64,000 nt of DNA from Mesostigma viride. Lineage: Eukaryota > Streptophyta > Mesostigmatophyceae > Mesostigmatales > Mesostigmataceae. Location: positions 126,001-190,000 of the forward strand of contig RPFO01000156.1 of assembly GCA_009746045.1 (NCBI GenBank), given 5' to 3'. Under the pieces are notes generated by a model, which was not told the DNA's origin, did not search any database, and saw only the letters and a list, made by a program, of their open reading frames with translations. Shown one piece after another: positions 20,701-38,826 of this stretch. Both the position numbers and the translations under genes were made by a program. Positions within the stretch are counted from its first letter, which is position 1. The number at the start of each line of letters is the position of its first letter.

Positions 20701-23700
20701 GACCGACCGACCGACCGACCGACCGACCGACCGACCGACCGACCGACCGACCGACCGACCGACCGACCGACCGACCGACCGACCGACCGACCGACCGACC
20801 GACCGACCGACCGACCGACCGACCGACCGACCGACCGACCGACCGACCGACCGACCGACCGACCGACCGACCGACCACCCGACCGACCGACCGACCGACC
20901 GACCGACCGACCGACCGACCGACCGACGGACCGACCGACCGACCGATTGACCGACCGGCCGACCGGCCAACCGGGTGACCGCGCGACCGCGCGACCCCAG
21001 CGACCGAGCGACCGAGCGACCCAGCGACCGAGCGACCGAGCGACCGAGCGACCGAGCGACCGAGCGACCGAGCGACCGAGCGACCGAGCGACCAGCCGAC
21101 CGAGCGACCGAGCGACCAGCCGACCGAGCGACCGAGCGACCGAGCGACCAGCCGACCGAGCGACCGAGCGACCGAGCGACCGAGCGACCAGCCGACCGAG
21201 CGACCGAGCGACCGAGCGACCGAGCGACCGAGCGACTGAGCGACCGAGCGACCGAGCGACCGAGCGACCGAGCGACCGAGCGACCGAGCGACCGAGCGAC
21301 CGAGCGACCGAGCGACCGAGCGACCGAGCGACCGAGCGACCGAGCGACCGAGCGACCGAGCGACCGAGCGACCGAGCGACCGAGCGACCAGCCGACCGAG
21401 CGACCGAGCGACCAGCCGACCGAGCGACCGAGCGACCGAGCGACCAGCCGACCGAGCGACCGGGCGACCGAGCGACCGAGCGACCGAGCGACCGAGCGAC
21501 CGAGCGACCGAGCGATTGACGGAGCGACGGAGCGGCGGAGCGACGCAGCGACGGACCGACGGACCGACGGACCGACCGATGGACAGACGGACCGACGGAC
21601 CGACCGACCGACCGACCGACCGACCGACCGACCGACCGACCGACCGACCAACCGACCGAGCGAGCGAGCGAGCGAGCGAGCGAGCGAGCGACCGACCGAC
21701 CGACCGACCGAGCGACCGAGCGACCGACCGACCGACCGACCGACCGACCGACCGACCGACCGACCCAGCGACCGACCGACCGACCGACCGACCGACCGAC
21801 CGACCGACCGACCGACCGACCGACCGACCGACCGACCGACCGACCGACCGACCGACCGACCGACCGACCGACCGACCGACCGACCGACCGACCGACCGAC
21901 CGACCGTCCGACCGACCGACCGACCGACCGACCGACCGACCGACCGACCGACCGACCGTGCGACCGTCCGACCCACCAACCGAGCAAGCGAGCGAGCGAG
22001 CGAGCGAGCGAGCGAGCGAGTGACCGACCGACCGACTGACCGACCGAGCGACCGAGCGACCGAGCGAGCGACCGAGCGACCGAGCGACCGAGCGACCGAC
22101 CGACGGACGGACCGAGCGAGCGAGCGAGCGAGCGAGTGACCGACCGACCGACTGACCGACCGAGCGACCGAGCGAGCGAGCGAGCGAGCGAGCGACCGAC
22201 CGACCGACCGAGCGACCGACCGACCGAGCGACTGACCGACCGACCGACCCACCGACCGACCGACCGACCGACCGACCGACCGACCGACCGACCGACCGAC
22301 CGACCGACCGACCGACCGACCGACCGACCGACCGACCGACCGACCGACCGACCGACTGACCGACGGACCGACCGACCGACCGACCCACCAACCTACCAAC
22401 CAACCAACCGACCAATCAACCAACCGACCAATCAACCACCCACCCACCCACCCACCACCCACCCACCCACCCACCCACCCACCCACCCACCCACCCACCC
22501 ACCCACCCACCCACCCACCCACCCACCCACCCACCCACCCACCCACCCACCCACCCACCCACCCAACCAACCAACGGAATCAGCAAAAAGGACCCAAGCC
22601 ATGCACGCAATGTCAATGCAGTCAATGGAAATGCAGGCAGGCAAGGTACCGGCAGGCACAAGAGGCAGGCATGTTCGCATGCATCCACACATCAGCGAGC
22701 ATGCCTGCCACGCCACGCCCACCATGACAAGACATCCAAAGTACCTCCTTCGCACGAACCCATGCGAGCGTCCCGTACATGCCATGGAGCATTAAGCCCT
22801 CGGGTGGATGTGAAGAAGCCTATACTACCCTATCAATCGGCTATATAACCATGGCGTGGGGCTTTTTAAGCGGCTTTGGATGGGAGCATGAAACCTCCGG
22901 TGGATGAAAAAACCTACACGTTTCCTGTTGAATGTCTTAACAATAAAATTCCAGGCATGAATTCCTCATCAAAAGATACTAGGCATGAGTTGTGTGTATG
23001 ATTGGAAAACGCCATTACACCCGTTAACTCCCCAGATCCACCAGTCTATAACTAAAACGATTAGTGGGCCATCATGAGTGAATAGCAAGGTAGAACCGAA
23101 AAAGGAAACAAGTCAACAAGCAACAGGGGAAGAGGGGTGGGTGGGTGGGGTGGGGTGGGTGGGGGGGGGCAGGCGGGCGGGCGGGCGGGTGGGTGGGTGG
23201 GTGGGTGGGTGGGTGGGTGGGTGGGTGGGTGGGTGGGTGGGTGGGTGGGTGGGTGGGTGGGTGGGTGGGTGGGTGGGTGGGTGGGTGGGTGGGTGGGTGG
23301 GTGGGTGGGTGGGTGGGTGCGTGGGTGGGTGGGTGCGTGGGTAGGTGGGTGGGTGGGTGGGTGGGCGAAAGAAACTACCGAGCAACAAACAACAAATGGC
23401 TATCCCTTCGGCCAACCAGAACAGCCGTTGACAACCGCCATTCGATTTCCGTGTAACGCACACTTGTGTCACACCCCCTCCCAAAAACGTAGCCGTGAAC
23501 TATTCCTACTCCTAGTTCTAAAGCCCACTAGGGCTTTGCCATGTAGGTGCTTTTGTTACAAGATATCGCCACTGACGAGTGGCCACTGCCACGTCACTAA
23601 CATGTGACGCAGGGTTTTCAGAAAGACAGAAACGTCGTACATTCCGTACTAGAGACATTAACTAGTGGCGCGTAGCCTTACCAACGGCAGGGGGTCCCAT

Positions 23701-26700
23701 ATTTAATTTATGACTTGTTTAATGCCTGCCATCCGCACGGCCGACAGCATTCCAGCCGCCTGTGGCAGTCTCTCTCGTAACACTGTTATTCATCATAGTA
23801 ATCCGAATCTTTCAAACTGCTGCCAGCACATACCACGATCTTGCCCTCGTGCTGGTTCAGCCGCTCGATGATGCCCACAATTCTGATGATGCAGGGAGGT
23901 GAACAGGGTGATTACAACAGGCAGGCGCACCGAGAGAGAGCAAGGCAAACGTTGAGCCGGGCAAACGGGGTCAACAAGTCACTACTGGCCAGCGCATTGC
24001 AACAAGTCACTACTGGCCCATTTCATTTTTCACCTCAGATGTTGTCACTAATGTTTTACCGAGGCTTCCTGAACGCAATGCTGACTTTTGGCTTCTTCAT
24101 TTCATTACTGGACACACAAGTTCTAAAAAAAGCACCCGCTATTGCTACTACATAGACATGTCACCCGTTAGATACCTAGTAGTATTGAATGATTGGATAT
24201 GTCGTTGGATAAGTCGTTTCATGCACGTCGCCCAATAATGTTGCGCACTATTGATACCACTTATGTGCTGTAGATCTAACGATGCCCACCCGTTAGATAC
24301 CTAGTAGTATTGAATGATTGGATGTCTTTAGATAAGTCGTTTCATGCACGTCGCCCAATAATGTTGCGCACTATTGATACCACTTATGTGCTGTAGATCT
24401 AACGATGCCCACCTCTTGAACAATAGCCCAACAAGATAGTAACAATAGACAATAGGCCAGACAGATACACAAATAGCCCAACAAGATAGTAACAATAGAC
24501 AATAGGCCAGACAGATACTCATCTACTGAACACATCATCCGTGCTGATTACGCGAACAGCACACTTTATGCATGTCATTCACGATCACCGAAAAAAAGCA
24601 CGCACCCCTTTCACACATCATTCATATGCCACATAAAAACCCTGGACACCTCGTTTGCGGTAAATTATAAAAACAGCGCGCACCTCTTGGAGTCGCTCAC
24701 GGGTATTCCAGTTTTTCTTCTAAATATATAATGATGCATGCAGTCTCACCGTTTCGCCCATCTTTTGGACAGCGCGTTTATACGAGGTCTAAACATACGC
24801 CACTGGAGTATCTAGCTGTAGTGTCCAGCCCACCTCTTCAAATGAACATCCATGACAATTCTAATAATAGCGCCCACCTCTTGGACACGTCGTTCATGTA
24901 GAAGATGGGCGGCTGCGTGTCGAGGCACACCGCATGCAGCTGGTTGCTGTCAGCCATTGTGATTCTGCCAAACGCGTCAAAGTCCCTCGCCATGATCGCC
25001 GCCTCCATCGCCAGGATGCGCTGGGGGACGACCACCTGGAGGGGGGGAACACCAGAGGAGAAGGATTGGGGGGGAGGCGCCAGAGGAGAAGGATTGGGGG
25101 AGCACCAGAGGAGAAGGATTGGGGGAGCACCAGAGGAGAATGATTGGGGGAGCACCAGAGGAGAAGGATTGGGGGAGCACCAGAGGAGAAGGATTGGGGG
25201 AGCACCAGAGGAGAAGGATTGGGGGGGAGGCGCCAGGGGAGAAGGATTGGGGGAGGCAGCAGAGGAGAAGGATTGGGGGGGAGGCGCCAGAGGAGAAGGA
25301 TTGGGGGGAGGCGCCAGAACAGAACGATAAGGGAGAAGAAAGGGAAGAGGGCCAAGGGTAGGACGCTGTTAATGGAATTACGAAAGAGGGCGGACGCGAG
25401 AAGAAGAGACAAGAGGCGGAAGGGGGGAGGGAGGGGTAAGACCAGAATTACCCCATGAAAAGGGGCGAAAACAGGATAGCCCAAAGGCAAAAGGAGGGAG
25501 GGATGGGCCAGATGGAGGGAACCCCATCCGGATGGGGCTGATGACACGGTGGTTCATCAATCACCTTCAATTAAATCAGACGAGGCCGATGACACGGATG
25601 GGGATGATGACTCGGGCACCACCCACCACCGCCGAGGGGCGCATCCGCCATCATACCACTCGGGATGGGCCAGCTCCCACCTGCAAATATCGCCCCAACC
25701 TGTCTATGTGTGCCAGCAGCAAGTATACCTACCTGCGCCCGGTGCGCCAGCAGGCTGCTCGTCTTCACGCTCTGCTCCATTCCCGATGTGCTGCCCGTCT
25801 CCTTCGCCTTGTCGCTCACCTGCCAGGGTGGGCACGGGGCGCGCCGCATGCACGGGAAGCACAGGGGAAAGAAGGCGAGGAATTTAGCGAGCCAGTAGCA
25901 GGCATTTGCCCCAAGATGATTCATTGTAGGTCTGCTTGAATGCGTGTTGAACCGAGTACAACTTAGTGAGTGACCATTATGCACGGTGATTGTACTTACA
26001 CCCTAAGAAGGCAACTGATAGCGCGATCAGGCAGTAGATAGGTAGGAATGTGTAGTAGTATCATGACTGCATAACCGCACGATGATGCTGGCGCGTCGGG
26101 ATACTGACTTCTTGCAAAACAGGAACACAATCCAGGAACACAATCCAGGAACACACTACACGAACAGAGCCACCACATCCATCTGGATAAGTTACCGTCC
26201 GATACGACATGCTTACGCCGTCGGCACGTAATCTCTAACTGTGGAGACAAAACTCGACACCAATAGAGGCTCACCACGGCGGCACATAATTTCTATCGGT
26301 GGAGACAAAAAACCTTACACCAGTACAGGCTCACCACGGCGACGACCACGCGTAGTTCCGGCCAATGAGTCTCTGGCGCGATCTGGTCGGCCACGCTGTC
26401 GCTGCCATCTGGCCGCGATCCCATGCTCCACCGCACAAAGCCGCCGTACAGGCTGCGGCACGCGCTGCCAGAGCCCAGCCTGCAGCGGCCCAGGTGGCAC
26501 AGGTGCCAGGGTGTGACCACCAGTCCGGCGGTTCGCGTGCAAACAGCAGAAGAGAGAGACTTGAATCAACGAAACAAAGATATGATGGCGCTAAACGGTT
26601 TGATTGCGGTACCAGTGGGACTTGTGCTGCAACGGCCAGCAAATGTGGCGGACGGCGCACTGCCGTGAGGGAGAGGGCTCACTGCTGCTAAACAAATATA

Positions 26701-28904
26701 AAAACAAACAAACAAATAAACAGATAGTCGTAAATAATACAGAAATTAATAGATATCTCCACTGCCAGTAAACAGGTTCATGCATGCTCGCATTTGCAAG
26801 CGCTGACCCTCGTTGCAAAACGCAAGCTGCGCGGGCGCAAGAAGCTCGAAAGTAGAAACTTGAGGGGAAGTAATTCGCTCATGAAGATGGGGAGGCCATG
26901 TGCAGGCAGACCAAGGGATTCGCCGCTGCGCAGGCCCGGCCGCACGATACTCCAGTACACAATCTGCCCTCTCGCGACAGCACACAATCTGCCCTGTCGC
27001 ACAAGCACACACCCTGCCCTGGGGTGCAAGCACACAAGCTGCCCTGGGGCGCCAGCATCCAACCCCATGTGTACATCAACCCACCATCACATCCAGCGCG
27101 GCTCATTTACCGTGCAAACGCCGTCAGCTCCCCCGGGTAGGCTTCCTCCACGCCCATCAGCTGGGCCAGAGCGTACACTGCGGGAAGGAAACGGCAAGAA
27201 AGGTGAGCACGCGCGCATTATCCAGTCAGACGACACGAGCCAGCGCGTACTCTGTGCGGGACAGCACGAGGCATGAGCGCCACGGCAGCATAAGGCATGA
27301 GCAAACCAGCCACAGTCAGCCAGCGCGTACACTGCAGGGACACGCGGCATGAGCTTTCTACGGTAATGAGCTTTCTACGGCATGAGCATTCTACGGTAAA
27401 CACAATCCATGGCGCACCGCCGACAGAGCACACTATTAATGGTACACCATATGTGGGCTCTCCTGCCATCTGAAGCCAGTTCGATCTACTTACCAAAGGC
27501 AAGCCACCTGCCAAAGGCAAGCCACCCACCAATGGCAAGCCTCCTACCAAAGGCAGGAAACCTACCAAAGGCAAGCCACCTCCCAAAGGCATGCCACCTA
27601 CCAATGGCAAGCCACCTGCTGAAGGCAGGAAACCTTCAAAGGCGCCTACCAAGGCACGCCACCTACCAAAGGTACACCACCTCCAAAGCCACCTACCAAG
27701 GCACGCAAAACCCGCGGCGGAGGACGCCAGCCCAGCTGCGGTGGGGAAGTTGTTGCAGGAGGCGATGTGGACTTTGAGTTCCTGCCACTCGGACCGTGAC
27801 ACAGCGGGGGAGCCCTGGCCGTCCGCAGGGATGTCCCTGGCGCGTTCCCGCATGACACGCAGGCAGTTCTGGTAGCGTACATTGTCCATGGGGACTTCCT
27901 GGTAAGGGGAGAAGGGGGGAAAGAAAGAAGGGGGGTGGGGGGGCGGGGGTGAGGGAAGAATGGGGGGGCGGGGTGGGGTGGGTGGCAGGATGGGGGTAAG
28001 AGAGGGGGGGGGGGCGGGCGTCATACTACGGGGGGGAGGAAGGGAAGAAGAGGGTGATTGGTTCCCAAATGAAGGGTCCGATAAGCAGTGTGGACAGACA
28101 GTTACGGTTGAAAAAAGTTGACAAGGCATCACGAAGCAAATATGGGCTGGGCTTCGTGGAGAGCTCTAATCCTTTGCTCTCCTCATGCACATAGTAGGTC
28201 TGAGACGGTGATGCTTATACGTGCTACACTCAGGGGATGGCCACGTTGGCAAACGCAATCCACTAACCGCGCTGGTGAGAGGACCATATTTAACATGTAG
28301 CTCAACATTCGCCTGGGATTTTGTCTAGAAGGGGATGACCACGGTGTTAATTCCGATAAAAAAGGTTGTTGGTTAGTTAAAGAAGCAAGCAAACCCGGAG
28401 GCTGGTAAACACTTCGTTGCCGAGCCCATTGTTTCCGACTCAGAAATTGGAGGCGTGCTCATGTCTCAGACCGGCTCGGCCGATGACTCGCATGACGTCG
28501 ATTACTTTCTAGAAGGCGGGGCGGGATTGTGGAAGAGCTTTCATATTAAAGGGAGTGGCGATGCTATTTACATTTCATTGCTGATAACAAATAAAAAGCA
28601 GGTTAATCTTTGTAGATGATGACCGCAGCACACCGAATGAGGTGATATCCACATGATAGAGAATATTCTAAACAAGCACACAACAACGTATAGTCCGACA
28701 TACCTTTCCGTTAAGCCAGAGACGATCTCGCTCAAATGACGGGCTGACCGCCACCGTGGTAGTTGCGCACAGAGCGGTGGGGTCAATTGTAACGCTAATA
28801 GATGAGTTTATAGGCAGAATTAGCTCTTCATCGCGTTTCCCCCAATATTTCACTACAGCTATGTTTGTCGGGCAACGAGCAGTGACCATACGAATTCCAG
28901 CCAT
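17704..28904 (-). CDS. MVD: mevalonate diphosphate decarboxylase, 9 exons
   Basis: The model is the complement of 17704-17935, 19754-19875, 23834-23882, 24878-25035, 25733-25819, 26335-26479, 27111-27177, 27697-27898 and 28704-28904; 420 residues, close to the family length (about 400-412). All eight introns are GT-AG and every phase matches. It is a GHMP-superfamily enzyme that makes isopentenyl diphosphate from mevalonate diphosphate with ATP. Seen motifs are [20 protein letters not shown] near the N-terminus, [71 protein letters not shown] and [11 protein letters not shown] (family catalytic Asp). The C-terminus is [14 protein letters not shown] and [11 protein letters not shown]. The start is the ATG at 28904; it lacks an obvious leader, so a cytosolic or peroxisomal place is likely. 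Exon 7 is only 49 nt. Intron 7 (19876-23833) holds the giant satellite. Confidence 0.93.
19233..19399. repeat. 39-bp tandem repeat, 4.3 copies, in MVD intron 8
   Basis: Four 39-bp units beginning catacacgattaaatataca, plus an 11-bp partial unit. The period is a multiple of three, so frames stay open through it, but it lies inside an intron. Confidence 0.9.
20047..22566. repeat. composite tetranucleotide/octanucleotide satellite in MVD intron 7
   Basis: About 2.5 kb in blocks: (CCCA)n 20047-20553; (GACC)n with variants 20553-20990; an 8-bp CGAGCGAC array 20990-21520; mixed (GACC)n and (GAGC)n 21520-22430; (CCCA)n again 22437-22566. Long frames of 200-860 codons on both strands (RSVG, TDRP, THPP, GGWV) are produced by the 4- and 8-bp periods and are not genes. 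It lies between exons 7 and 8 of the decarboxylase gene, which reads through the opposite strand (GGGT, GGTC). Confidence 0.95.
23145..23366. repeat. (GGGT)n array in MVD intron 7, opposite orientation to the two CCCA blocks
   Basis: Roughly 50 GGGT units with a gcgg-rich start. Because the gene is on the minus strand the transcript has CCCA here and GGGU in the two blocks further downstream, so long complementary pairing is possible. Confidence 0.92.
24166..24520. repeat. two tandem duplications (about 123 bp and 51 bp) in MVD intron 6
   Basis: The segment from cacccgttagatacctagta to atctaacgatgcc occurs at 24166-24285 and 24290-24408. Then aacaatagcccaacaagata with its 31-bp extension occurs twice in 24418-24520. 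Both lie in the intron between exons 6 and 7. Confidence 0.85.
25048..25320. repeat. approximately 27-bp minisatellite directly upstream of MVD exon 6 acceptor
   Basis: About ten units of ccagaggagaaggattgggg with spacer g-runs. On the transcribed strand the units are cytosine/thymine-rich (ccaatccttctcctctgg), so this is an expanded polypyrimidine tract immediately 5' of the exon that starts at 25035. Confidence 0.9.
27494..27696. repeat. 18-bp minisatellite of the exon 2 donor sequence in MVD intron 2
   Basis: About eleven units of ccacctaccaaaggcaag. In gene sense this is cttgcctttggtaggtgg, which matches the true exon 2/intron 2 joint (tgccttg|gtaggtgg ending at 27697). The array begins right at the joint. 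Confidence 0.9.
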
Positions 28905-30393
28905 TCTCAGCTTGCAAAGTGGCAAAGGAAAAATTGGTGCACAGCCCACGTCACCACTGGCTTCGGCAGGTCAGTGTGTTACCGGAATATCAATATCCGA
29001 AAGTGACAATGTGAGCCAAGAAGAGGGCTGCGGTATAGTCAGATGCATGCAATTTTTACAAGCAATCTAGTGTAAATATTAATTTTCTACTATGTGTCAT
29101 GTCGTACTTAATAATTACGCTACGCTGTTGCGACCTGCCCACCACCCAGCTTGATCACCATATTTGCACGAGTTTCTTACTAGCAGTTGGGCACCGTGGC
29201 ACCAAGGTGGCACGCCCAATATTTTCCAACGAAAAATCGCGCGGCAAAATGTGCCGGGCCGGCGCGAAGCCTATTTTCACAGGTCTGCCGACATGACCGA
29301 CCTGCTGCCTCATCCTGGGTAATAAGACCTCTTTTTAGTTTATTAGGCCTTGTATACAGGTGAGTGACAGTGACCGATTACACTTTCCTTATGGGTAACA
29401 CCGTAACAGGGTCAAAGGAAGGCTCAAAGGCAAGCAGCCTCAAGCCAGCAGGTCGAGTCGCCGGCAGCCCAGCACTGGCACTCGCTGCACGTGAGGCTGC
29501 CAATTGTGGTGTAAACTGCCATCCGTCAAGCGTGCCAGTCGCCGGATTAACTCGTGCTGAACGTGCTGGACCAGGCCACGCGGCTACGTCCTGGCTCCTG
29601 GCCACCATGCAGTACGCCAGTAGTGCACTCGAGCGTTAATGCCCACAGCACGGCTATGCCGACAAAGGCGTATTTGGCACTAGGGAGTCAAAAGGTGCCC
29701 TTGAGCTTGGTCAATAAGTCACTTACACCGTGTCCATTGCACTTGCATCCTACCACACACCCTTGTTTGGGGCGTTAGCTGCCGTGCTGATAACGGAATT
29801 GCGTTGTGTGCTGTGCCTGCAAGTTTCTTAGGGGTAGATGCTTGTGTGCTCAAAAGGCCTAGCTCGCTTGCCAGATGCGGGCACGGCTATCTCTGGGCAG
29901 TATACGCAACAGTTTGACAGTATCAGCGCCATGAACGCCTAGTTTTCGCTTACGTTTCGAAAGCAAGGTATGTTTGGGTGCGTGCCTTGGACCTAGCAAC
30001 ATTACATGTGTGTACCCTGACTGCATTTGCATGACCAAGCGCCAATGGTCGAATGTGGCGATCGTTATTGCGGATAGTGGGGCGTCCCAGTTCCATCCCC
30101 AACTTTCTTCCATTCGTGCCGGGATCATGGGACATGGCAGTGCGGACGAAGCCCGGTGGAGGCACGTGATATTCGGGCGAAGCTGGCGACGCTCACTGAA
30201 ATGCCATCAGGGTTAGATGACCGCTTACCAGAAGGCGTTTTACCTTGCAGACATATGGCGCGTGAATGAAGAAAAGTTCGAGAAATGCAGGTAAGCGATA
30301 CTGCAGTTCACGATAAGTCAACCCTTGGCTTCATTTGGGTCGGTGCCGTTTCATGATGCTCCCCCGCTCCCCCGCCCCCCCCCCCCCCACCCC

Positions 30394-30459
<66 letters not shown>

Positions 30460-31649
30460 CACACACACACAACACACACACACACGCGCGCGCGCGCAAA
30501 CACACATACACAGCCTCCGTCGCATCGCCCCCCTTTCCAACCCTTGTAGTCGTCAGCCTGCACTCCCCATTATGACTGCTGCCCAGCCAGTGTTGCATAA
30601 TCATGCAAGCTACAGCAGTTCCCCCTCACTGGCACATTCTCACGACGAGAACCGTAGTCCCTGGGCACGCTGACTGGCGCTCGCTTTCCTGGCGGTGGGG
30701 CGTTCGTGTCTTGATTCAAATTTGCTGTTACTATGTACTACGAGTAGTAGTTCAGTAAGTGTAGTATCCAGGTTTGTCTTTATTCAAACCTACACAGCAC
30801 ATCTGTCAGGGTGTTATTGAGACACCTGCCTTCCCTGGCCCCCACAACTTTTTACCCTCTGTGAGACAAGTCTGGCCGTTTGCATCTACCCGCTCCTGTC
30901 CATTTACTTTCCCCTGTTATGACCTATGTATGCATTGTGTGTGCGCATGTTCCTTGTGTGTGTGTATGTCCCTTGTGTGTGCGCATGTCCCTTGTGTGTG
31001 CGCATGTCCACATGGAAAATGGGAGTATACCGTGCATGTGGTCATAGTGCGCCTTGCATGTCATGCGTGCGCATGCTCACCGCAAGCGCTGCATCTACTC
31101 CTCGAACGGACATCTGCCAGTCTGTGTTGCTGCTCTGCAGCACCCGTGGGGTGGATATTCCCACCCAGTGCTTGCTGCTATCCACAGCCATCTCTGTCTA
31201 TATTTAAATAATGAAATGGCATTGAAGCGTAGAAAAATCGTAATCATTCACTTCTAGTGAGTTCGATTTCTCTTTCATGGACTCAAACACATGTATCAGT
31301 CCCCCTTAGTGCTCGCGGCTGACTTCAGCGCTTGTCGGCAACACACGTGCCAAGTTCCTCGTGGGTGCGATGCTCACCCTCAATGCCTTCTTTGGGGCTG
31401 GGTAATGCTGGGTTAATGCTGCCACTGGTGTGTGAACGCGCATGCGAATATACACACACTCTCTACGACAGTATCTGTCCCTTCCCTCCCTACCCACCTC
31501 TCCCTGCATTCCCCTTCCTACGTGCCCTCCCTTCTTAACCCCCCCCTCTCCTCCCCTCCCCCCCCCCCCCCCTCTCTCTCCTCCCCCTTCCCCTCCCCCC
31601 ACCCCCACCCCCAACACCACAGCCGACTGCGTGACGGCGCGTCGCAGCT
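28905..31649. other. divergent intergenic region between MVD (-) and PPR gene (+)
   Basis: No gene recognised in 2.7 kb. It holds a (CA)n microsatellite at 30396-30486, a four-copy approximately 20-bp tgtgtgcgcatgtcccttgt repeat at 30935-31012, and a long pyrimidine tract at 31480-31615 just before the PPR start. Promoters of both genes should lie here; none can be pinned down. An unrecognised upstream exon of the PPR gene is possible. Confidence 0.45.
30396..30500. repeat. (CA)n microsatellite
   Basis: About 45 CA dinucleotides with two interruptions, ending in cgcgcgcgcg. Small frames rich in T-H or C-V here are products of the dinucleotide. Confidence 0.95.

Positions 31650-38826
<7,177 letters not shown>

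Noticed and set aside
19972-22570. Frames of 318-860 codons reading [20 protein letters not shown] or GGWV on both strands
   Set aside because: They arise from 4- and 8-bp satellite periods in which no stop codon can occur. They overlap each other in many frames and lie inside an intron of a well-supported gene.
24838-25547. [12 protein letters not shown]-type frames over 25.0-25.3 kb
   Set aside because: Products of the 27-bp minisatellite; the real coding part there is MVD exon 6 only.
29364-29639. 91-codon plus-strand frame between MVD and PPR
   Set aside because: No recognisable motif, no splice partner, and the opposite strand is equally open.
30325-30673. TH-, CV- and AR-rich frames over the CA microsatellite
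   Set aside because: Dinucleotide artefact without start context or splice support.
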